Shown: in pieces, positions 7,180 through 12,391 of the stretch
Position numbering within the stretch: position 1 is the stretch's first letter
Layout: every line of letters starts with the position of its first letter
Origin: JAAUQA01 sp036351435
GTDB taxonomy: Bacteria; Pseudomonadota; Gammaproteobacteria; Competibacterales; Competibacteraceae
Direction: 5' to 3'
Assembly: GCA_036351435.1 (NCBI GenBank)
Contig: JAZBPA010000167.1
Coordinates: 1 to 12,391 of the forward strand
Length of the DNA: 12,391 bases
The notes under the pieces: generated by a model
What the model saw: only the letters and a program-made list of their open reading frames with translations
Database searches by the model: none
What the model was told of the DNA's origin: nothing
Program-made: the position numbers and the translations under genes

Positions 7180-7218
7180 GTGGCATTGGTAATTCACGGC
7201 GACTGAAAAAAATTGGAC

Positions 7219-7590
7219 ATGGCCAAGAAACGTCTGCTGGTCGTTGACGACGAATTGGAGTTCGGGGAAATCGTACGCCGGGTCGCCGTCGATCTGGGTT
7301 ATGACGTCCGGGTTGTCGACAGCGGTCGCGCATTGCAGGACAGTTATGCCGATTTCCAACCGACCACGATTCTACTGGATATGGTCATCCCTGATTTCGA
7401 CGGCAATGAGTTGTTGCTGTGGCTATTGCAGCAAGGTTATACCGCCGATCTGATCATCACCACCGGGTTCAGCCCGGACTACGCCAGCAACGCGAAACGA
7501 TTGGCCGAATTCAACGGCCTACGCTCCGTTTCCACACTGACTAAACCGGCCAGTCTTTCTCAGTTACGCGCTGTTCTCGGCAACGGCTGA
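7219..7590 (+). CDS. Single-domain response regulator (receiver only)
   Basis: This 123-residue CheY-like protein consists only of a receiver domain. The acidic pocket is Asp10-Asp11 (VVDDE), the phosphorylated residue is Asp54 (LLDMVIPDFDG), the switch threonine is in ITTG (80-83), and the conserved lysine is Lys109 in TKP. There is no DNA-binding or enzymatic output domain, so it would act by protein contact or as an intermediate in a phosphorelay. I chose ATG 7219; an in-frame TTG at 7213 would add two residues and has no better ribosome site. The stop overlaps the kinase ATG by one base (TGATG), so the two proteins are very probably made together and form a cognate pair. The output of the pathway is not visible here. 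Confidence 0.88.
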   Translation: MAKKRLLVVDDELEFGEIVRRVAVDLGYDVRVVDSGRALQDSYADFQPTTILLDMVIPDFDGNELLLWLLQQGYTADLIITTGFSPDYASNAKRLAEFNGLRSVSTLTKPASLSQLRAVLGNG

Positions 7591-9689
7591 TGGCTAGGCT
7601 TACCCCACGCAAGTGGCCACTCAGCCGGCACTTACTGTTTTCCCATTTATCGGTCGCCTGGATCGGGTTAGGCATGTTATGCATTGCCTTGGCCTCCACT
7701 TACGGATTACGCTCCCGTATCGTATTGTTAGCCAACGAGGGGGGGGCCTTGGCTCAGGCGTCTTTGCAGATTTTAGCCGGTGTACATCATTCTCTAGCGG
7801 GTTTGCGTGGTTGGGTGAGTTCGGGCGATGGGCGTTACTTGGAGGAGTGGCAAGCCGCATGGAAGAATGAAATCAAACCGGCATTAGCCTTGTTGCAAGG
7901 CTGTCAACACAGTTTGGATAAGGTCTGCGAGCAGGAACGTTTGCAAGAACTGACTGGGTTACTCAACGCGTTATATGCTACGCAACGGAAAATCCAAGCA
8001 CTCGCCCGTACTCCCGATAACGAGCCTGCGCGAGTCACTTTTAACTCAATGGAAAAAGAAACCGGACCGCTAGCGGAACGAGCAATCACCTTAGCCAGGG
8101 CTTTGGCGAGCGATGCCCAGGCCCTGTTGACACGGGAGGCTAACTCGGCGCGAGCGGCGAGTGCGGTTGCGGTTTGGTTGTTGGCAGCCTTAATCATCGG
8201 CATGCTGGGCGTCGCTTATGCGATGTCGCGGCAACGGGCGGAAGACTTGGCGCGCCCGATCGCCTCGCTGGCCGAGGCCACCCGACAATTAGCGTCCGGT
8301 CGTCTCAATCACGATATTCCGGTAGACGACAACGACAGTTATGAAATCGGCGCATTGACCCACGCTTTTAATGCCATGCGCACTACGCTGCAACACGCGC
8401 AGGCCGCATTACGTGATGCCAATGCCTTATTAGAACAGCGGGTTAGCGAACGCACTGCAGAACTAGCGGCAACCAATGATTCACTGACCCAGGAAATTGC
8501 CGTGCGCACCCGCACCGAGGACGCATTACGGGAAAGCGAAGCGCGATTGCGGGCGATTGTCGATGCTCTGCCCGATCCAGTGTTTGTGTTGGATAATGAA
8601 GGGCGTTATATCGAGGTGCTGACTTCTCGGCACAATCAATTCAATCCCGGACCCACGGCACTCAAGGGTAAATGCTTGCACGAAACCTATGAACCAGCAT
8701 TAGCTGAATCGCTGTTACAGATAATTCAGAGGGCGCTGGCCACCCGCCAGATTGAGATCACCGAATACGAACTGCCGGGAACACGGGGGCGGCGCTGGTT
8801 CGAATCGCGCACGGCGCCGATTGAGGTGCCGTTTACGACCCATCCTGCCGCCATCGTGGTGTCCCGGGACATCACTCAGCGTAAAATCGACGAGGCCCAG
8901 TTGCGCCAAGCACAGAAAATGGAAGCGCTGGGCCAGCTCACCGGCGGTATTGCGCATGACTTTAATAATCTATTGGCGGTCATTTTAGGCAATCTGGAGT
9001 GGGTAGACGAGCAACTCAACGATGATTCCTCGCTGCGACCACTGGTCCGGCGTGCACTTGACGCCGTTGAAAGGGGCGCTAAGCTGACCCGTCGATTATT
9101 GACTTTTTCACGTCGTCAACCGTTAGAAGCGCAACCCACGGATTTGAATCAATTGATACTCGGCATGATTGATCTGATGCGCCGCACCTTGGGAGACACG
9201 ATCCTTATCCACACTGTCCTAGCAGCTGATTTAGCCCTGGCATTGATTGACCCAGCGCAATTGGAAAACGCCTTGCTCAATCTCGCCCTCAACGCCCGCG
9301 ATGCGATGCCCGAGGGGGGCACGTTGACATTGAAGACTGAGAACACTTGCCATGAGTCGGAGGAGCTTGCCATGCAGACACAGGAGCGATCAACGCCTTA
9401 CGTTATGCTAGCAGTCAGCGATACCGGCGTTGGGATGAGCGCTGACGTTCTGGAGCGGGCATTTGAACCGCTGTTTACCACAAAACCACACGGCAAAGGC
9501 AGTGGCTTTGGGCTGAGTATGGTCTATGGCTTGGTTAGCCAAGCCGGTGGGAATATTGCGATTGACAGTGAAGTGAACCAAGGCACTACTATCAAACTGT
9601 ATTTGCCTCCCGCAACGGTTGTAGCTGAATTCGGTGAAAACACGCTGGGCGATAAGGCGGCATACCAAAAAGATCAGCGCACGATTTGA
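7590..9689 (+). CDS. Membrane sensor histidine kinase (HAMP-PAS-HisKA-HATPase)
   Basis: This 699-residue inner-membrane kinase autophosphorylates on histidine in response to an unknown signal and should pass phosphate to the regulator encoded just upstream. In order it has a first membrane helix (about 19-40), a mostly helical periplasmic sensor (about 41-190), a second membrane helix (191-212), a HAMP linker (about 213-272), a coiled coil (about 265-320) and a PAS domain (about 315-430). The phosphoacceptor motif GGIAHDFNN (452-460) has His456. The ATP-binding domain shows the N box around Asn564/Asn568 (NLALNARDAM), DTGVGM (611-616), FEPLFTTK (625-632) and GKGSGFGLS (635-643). HDFNN-type kinases often carry a receiver at their C-terminus; here the chain ends soon after the ATPase domain and the receiver is the separate upstream gene. 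The start codon overlaps the regulator stop by one base. Confidence 0.93.
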   Translation: MARLTPRKWPLSRHLLFSHLSVAWIGLGMLCIALASTYGLRSRIVLLANEGGALAQASLQILAGVHHSLAGLRGWVSSGDGRYLEEWQAAWKNEIKPALALLQGCQHSLDKVCEQERLQELTGLLNALYATQRKIQALARTPDNEPARVTFNSMEKETGPLAERAITLARALASDAQALLTREANSARAASAVAVWLLAALIIGMLGVAYAMSRQRAEDLARPIASLAEATRQLASGRLNHDIPVDDNDSYEIGALTHAFNAMRTTLQHAQAALRDANALLEQRVSERTAELAATNDSLTQEIAVRTRTEDALRESEARLRAIVDALPDPVFVLDNEGRYIEVLTSRHNQFNPGPTALKGKCLHETYEPALAESLLQIIQRALATRQIEITEYELPGTRGRRWFESRTAPIEVPFTTHPAAIVVSRDITQRKIDEAQLRQAQKMEALGQLTGGIAHDFNNLLAVILGNLEWVDEQLNDDSSLRPLVRRALDAVERGAKLTRRLLTFSRRQPLEAQPTDLNQLILGMIDLMRRTLGDTILIHTVLAADLALALIDPAQLENALLNLALNARDAMPEGGTLTLKTENTCHESEELAMQTQERSTPYVMLAVSDTGVGMSADVLERAFEPLFTTKPHGKGSGFGLSMVYGLVSQAGGNIAIDSEVNQGTTIKLYLPPATVVAEFGENTLGDKAAYQKDQRTI

Positions 9690-9699
9690 ACACCATGTT

Positions 9700-10338
9700 A
9701 TGACATCGGAACACTGTCACGCCCTTTTTACTCGCCTGCAAGCAGCCGATCCCGAACCGAGCACGGAATTGCACTATGCCTCCACCTTTGAACTGTTGAT
9801 CGCTGTCATCCTGTCCGCCCAAGCAACCGACAAGAGCGTCAACAAGGCGACTCCAGCACTGTTCGCTGTGGCCGATACTCCGCAAAAGATGCTGAATTTG
9901 GGCGAACCGGGTTTGCAAGAACGGATCAAAACCATTGGCCTCTATAAGGCAAAAGCCGCTAATATCATCAAAACCTGTGCGGTGTTGCTTGATCGTCATA
10001 ACAGTCAGGTGCCGCGCACGCGAGAAGAATTGGAATCGTTGCCGGGAGTGGGTCGTAAAACCGCCAATGTGATCCTCAATATCGCGTTTGACGAACCGAC
10101 TATTGCGGTAGATACCCATATTTTTCGGGTCGCGAATCGCACCGGTCTGGCACCGGGCAAAACGCCGCTGGCCGTCGAAAAAAAACTGCTTGATGTTGTG
10201 CCGACGGAATTTAAACGTCATGCGCACCATTGGCTGATTTTACACGGTCGCTACACCTGTTTGGCCCGTAAACCGCGTTGTAGCGTTTGTCCTATTCACG
10301 ATCTGTGCGAGTATGAGGATAAAGTTGAGGCACGCTGA
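9700..10338 (+). CDS. nth: Endonuclease III (DNA glycosylase/AP lyase)
   Basis: This 212-residue base-excision repair enzyme removes oxidised pyrimidines and cleaves the abasic site by beta-elimination. It aligns with E. coli Nth almost without gaps. The helix-hairpin-helix is LPGVGRK, with catalytic Lys120 at its end; catalytic Asp138 is in AVDTHIFR. The [4Fe-4S] ligands are Cys187, Cys194, Cys197 and Cys203 (C-X6-C-X2-C-X5-C). I chose ATG 9700 because it gives the family length and the TELHYASTFELL segment falls in register. A longer in-frame start at 9634 would overlap the kinase gene by 56 bp and add a tail that is not part of the family. The gene starts 10 bp after the kinase stop and may be read from the same transcript, although its function is unrelated. 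Confidence 0.96.
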   Translation: MTSEHCHALFTRLQAADPEPSTELHYASTFELLIAVILSAQATDKSVNKATPALFAVADTPQKMLNLGEPGLQERIKTIGLYKAKAANIIKTCAVLLDRHNSQVPRTREELESLPGVGRKTANVILNIAFDEPTIAVDTHIFRVANRTGLAPGKTPLAVEKKLLDVVPTEFKRHAHHWLILHGRYTCLARKPRCSVCPIHDLCEYEDKVEAR

Positions 10339-10358
10339 TTTGACTGCAGCGCGTCAAA
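10339..10358. repeat. Inverted repeat directly after nth
   Basis: TTTGAC and GTCAAA form 6-bp arms around an 8-base spacer, beginning at the base after the nth stop codon. A hairpin here could be a weak terminator, but there is no T run after it. It could also be a regulator site ahead of the sigma factor gene. The remaining intergenic sequence to 10440 shows no convincing promoter. Confidence 0.35.
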
Positions 10359-10440
10359 CCGTCACTCTTCACTTAGCAGGGGTGGTTTGGGTAAATTACT
10401 TAGCGCCTGATCCGGCAGGGCTAATCGTCCCACACCCGCA

Positions 10441-11028
10441 ATGACAATCGAGAAAAATAGTTTCCTATCCATGCAAACTACCGAAGAACTCGCTCAACTG
10501 CTTGCCCGTTGTGCGCTCAAGGACCGCCGTGCTTTCGAGAGTTTATATCGTGCCAGCTCGGCGCAACTATTCAGTCTTGTTTTGCGTATAGTTAAAGACC
10601 AAGACTTAGCCAGCGAAGTGTTGCAGGAAAGTTACGTCAAAATTTGGAACCGGGCCGGTGACTTTCGTGTTGATCTGGCCAAACCCTTGACGTGGATGGG
10701 CGCCATCGCCCGCAATCAGGCGATTGATTTAATTAGGCGTTCTTCCAGTCAACCGGTTACAGCATCAGAACCCATAGAAGAGTTCAATTGGATTGCGGAT
10801 GATACCGCCGGACCCGCTGAATTAGTGAGTCAGGGTTTCGAGGAACAAGCCTTGCATAACTGTTTAAAGCAGCTGGAAGGCCCACAACGCCAAGCGATGC
10901 TGTTAGCCTATTTCAAAGGCATGACCCATGATGAATTGGCGCATCACATGGCAACCCCGCTGGGCACGGTAAAATCCTGGTTACGCCGAGGTTTGATGCG
11001 CCTGAAGACCTGTTTAGAAGACAAATGA
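10441..11028 (+). CDS. ECF-type RNA polymerase sigma factor (SigK/RpoE-like)
   Basis: This protein of up to 195 residues is a group 4 sigma factor with only regions 2 and 4. Region 2 spans about 30-105, with FESLYRASSAQLFSLVLRI, the helix QESYVKIWNRAGDFR and the -10-recognition part PLTWMGAIARNQAIDLIRR split over 85-105. Region 4 spans about 140-190, with the helix-turn-helix MTHDELAHHMATPLGTVKSW. It should direct polymerase to a small stress regulon. Two starts are possible: ATG 10441 or ATG 10471 (185 residues). Neither has a clear ribosome site; I keep the longer one, but the shorter starts nearer the conserved part. The stop overlaps the anti-sigma start (ATGA), which indicates a cognate pair kept inactive until an envelope or redox signal. 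Confidence 0.9.
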   Translation: MTIEKNSFLSMQTTEELAQLLARCALKDRRAFESLYRASSAQLFSLVLRIVKDQDLASEVLQESYVKIWNRAGDFRVDLAKPLTWMGAIARNQAIDLIRRSSSQPVTASEPIEEFNWIADDTAGPAELVSQGFEEQALHNCLKQLEGPQRQAMLLAYFKGMTHDELAHHMATPLGTVKSWLRRGLMRLKTCLEDK

Positions 11029-11720
11029 GATACCAAGATCCTCGCCTAACTGAGCTGCTCGCCGCAGAGTACGCACTGGGTACGTTGAAGGGGCGCGCCC
11101 GAGAGCGTTTCGAAAAGCTCTTGCAAGCCCATCCCAACTTGCGTCGCCAGGTGCGCGAATGGGAGCTGCGTCTTAATCAGCTGGCCGAATCAGCACCCCC
11201 CGTTGCACCGCCTGCTGCTGCATGGAGCGGACTTGAACAGCGCTTGTTTCCCGAAACCCAGCGCCCCCGGTGGTTTGAACGTTTGAATCTATGGCGTAGC
11301 TTAGCTCTTGGCAGTAGTGCTATGGCTGGATTATTGGCCGTCGTGCTGTTGGTAAACACTCCGCAGGAAACGCCCGGCTATGTGATTATGATCAACAATA
11401 CCCAAAGCCAACAGTCGGCTTGGATGGTCAGTGCACCACAAGACATGGATCGGCTTTTCGTTAAAAGCTTGAAGCCAATGGATTTACCTAAAGATGTGCG
11501 CTGCCTGTTGTGGTTACAGCCCGAGGGTTCTCAGCAAGTGTACGCCCTAGGCATGTTGCCGGATAAGGGCGATGAGATGGTATTGCCTGTGGCCCGCGAT
11601 AAGCGGACCATGATGCCGGGCCAATTGATGGTCACTGTTGAACAGGTCGGCGATTCCATGCCGACTCAACCTTCTGGTCCGATTGAATATAAGGGTAAAT
11701 GGATGCCCGTAAAAATATAA
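11025..11720 (+). CDS. RskA-type membrane anti-sigma factor
   Basis: This 231-residue protein should bind and hold the sigma factor encoded directly upstream. The cytoplasmic N-terminal part (1-85) begins with LLAAEYALGTL, the typical anti-sigma helix, and continues with a helical EWELRLNQLAE segment. A Pro/Ala-rich hinge (58-66) leads to one membrane helix (about 91-111). The periplasmic part (112-231) matches the RskA domain, ending in a VTVEQVGDSMPTQPSGPIEY segment typical of the family. The N-terminal domain lacks the His-X3-Cys-X2-Cys zinc motif of ZAS anti-sigma factors; its only cysteine is Cys160 in the periplasmic domain. The signal and the release mechanism (probably proteolysis of the membrane protein) are inferred from the family. 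Translation is coupled to the sigma factor by a 4-bp overlap. Confidence 0.88.
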   Translation: MRYQDPRLTELLAAEYALGTLKGRARERFEKLLQAHPNLRRQVREWELRLNQLAESAPPVAPPAAAWSGLEQRLFPETQRPRWFERLNLWRSLALGSSAMAGLLAVVLLVNTPQETPGYVIMINNTQSQQSAWMVSAPQDMDRLFVKSLKPMDLPKDVRCLLWLQPEGSQQVYALGMLPDKGDEMVLPVARDKRTMMPGQLMVTVEQVGDSMPTQPSGPIEYKGKWMPVKI

Positions 11721-11730
11721 GCAGCTTTAA

Positions 11731-11753
11731 ACAGTCGGCTTCAAGCCGGCTGT
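11731..11753 (+). terminator. Hairpin terminator between convergent genes
   Basis: A 9-bp stem (ACAGTCGGC with GCCGGCTGT) closes a 5-base loop and is followed by the moderately T-rich TTGCTCT. On the plus strand the one imperfect pair is a G-U wobble; on the minus strand it becomes an A-C mismatch, so it should work better for the sigma/anti-sigma transcript. It overlaps the stop codon and last codons of the opposing membrane protein gene. Confidence 0.55.
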
Positions 11754-12391
11754 TTGCTCTCAATTGGGGCAACGACCACATCTCGATAGGCATACCAAGT
11801 AGCATGACCGATCAGCGGCATAGTGACGGCTAAGCCAAGGAACAAGGGAGCCAATCCAACGCCGGTGAATACCACGATTAATGCTGCCCACAGCGCCATC
11901 GGTCCGGGATTCTCGCGTACTGCTACAACGCTGGTAGTCACTGCGGTAACCACGTCGATTTCTCGATCCAATAGCATGGGAATGGAAACCACGCTGACAG
12001 CAAACACCAAGCACGCCAGTATTGCACCAACCCCGCCGAACACCAGCAAAAACACTAACCCGTCGCCGGAGAAGAAGATATTGGCAGCCGTGCTGTCCAC
12101 AGTGGAAGTGCTGCCTACGAAAATCACCGCGAACAGCAACGCGGATAATCTCGCCCAAATGATCATAATCAAACCGATGGCGATGCCGAACAGCAGAATC
12201 GACATCGTGTTGTGACGCCAAGCAAACATAGACTGTCCTAAGCTCGGCGATTCGCCCTTCTCCAGGGAATGGCTGAGTTCATAAAGCCCCATAGCTAAAA
12301 ACGGACCAACCAGTAGAAACCCGGTGGTCAGCGCCAGCGCCATGTGAAACGTCTCAGTGGCCATCACAGCCACTAAGTAACCCATCACCAC
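11741..12391 (-). CDS. DUF2189 integral membrane protein, 5' end outside window
   Basis: The frame is open to the right edge, leaving about 216 C-terminal residues. The product is highly hydrophobic, with membrane segments at roughly residues 16-38, 62-93, 112-139 and 164-190 of the visible part, and probably one more at the cut end. Family marks are the FLLVGPFLAMGLYELS segment, a short cytoplasmic-looking loop with SLEKGESPSLGQS, and the C-terminal GHATWYAYRDVV element. The family's function is unknown. GTG and ATG codons at the edge (12383-12391) are internal codons, since the family normally has a further N-terminal segment. It is convergent with the sigma/anti-sigma pair, separated by 20 bp that includes part of a shared hairpin, so it is probably an independent unit. 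Confidence 0.8.
   Translation of the reverse strand: MVMGYLVAVMATETFHMALALTTGFLLVGPFLAMGLYELSHSLEKGESPSLGQSMFAWRHNTMSILLFGIAIGLIMIIWARLSALLFAVIFVGSTSTVDSTAANIFFSGDGLVFLLVFGGVGAILACLVFAVSVVSIPMLLDREIDVVTAVTTSVVAVRENPGPMALWAALIVVFTGVGLAPLFLGLAVTMPLIGHATWYAYRDVVVAPIESKQPA

Noticed and set aside
7213..7218. TTG start for the response regulator
   Set aside because: ATG 7219 two codons later is the commoner start codon and equally well placed; the TTG has no better ribosome site.
9634..9699. Upstream in-frame start for nth
   Set aside because: It would overlap the kinase gene and add 22 residues absent from endonuclease III; ATG 9700 gives the standard length.
9592..10230. A 212-codon open frame on the minus strand across the kinase end and nth
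   Set aside because: It lies opposite the well-supported nth gene, resembles no family, and is explained by the codon composition of nth.

Overview
This window carries ten complete protein genes and two cut off by the window edges, packed tightly on both strands. There is no RNA gene, mobile element or CRISPR array that I can support, and no gene-free stretch over 300 bases; the longest gap is 2010-2182. The organism is most likely a gammaproteobacterium with moderate-to-high GC. The endonuclease III keeps the E. coli residue numbering of its catalytic and iron-sulfur residues, and the cytoplasmic asparaginase has the E. coli AnsA length and motifs. This placement is an inference from resemblance, not from a phylogeny.

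Left part (1-2009). The 3' end of a thiopurine S-methyltransferase gene runs rightward and collides with a leftward unit whose gene order is DUF1778 antitoxin, GNAT acetyltransferase toxin, ansA. The methyltransferase and ansA share 30 bp of 3' coding sequence. A perfect inverted repeat just upstream of the antitoxin is a plausible autoregulatory operator.

Centre (2183-7162). A cytoplasmic acetyl-xylan-esterase-like alpha/beta hydrolase is followed 30 bp later by the highlight of the window: one uninterrupted 1330-residue reading frame that joins a complete DNA topoisomerase III to a complete RecQ helicase (helicase core, zinc site, HRDC domain). In most bacteria these are two separate enzymes that cooperate. 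Here they are one polypeptide in the order topoisomerase-linker-helicase, a covalent version of the TopIII/RecQ (Top3-Sgs1, TOP3A-BLM) partnership.

Right part (7219-12391). A receiver-only response regulator and a membrane sensor histidine kinase are translationally coupled, and nth (endonuclease III) follows 10 bp after the kinase. Next comes an ECF sigma factor overlapped by its membrane RskA-type anti-sigma factor. A hairpin lies between that pair and a convergent, 5'-truncated DUF2189 membrane protein. Two genome-maintenance genes (topB-recQ and nth) therefore flank a signalling pair on the same strand, but co-regulation is not shown by the sequence.
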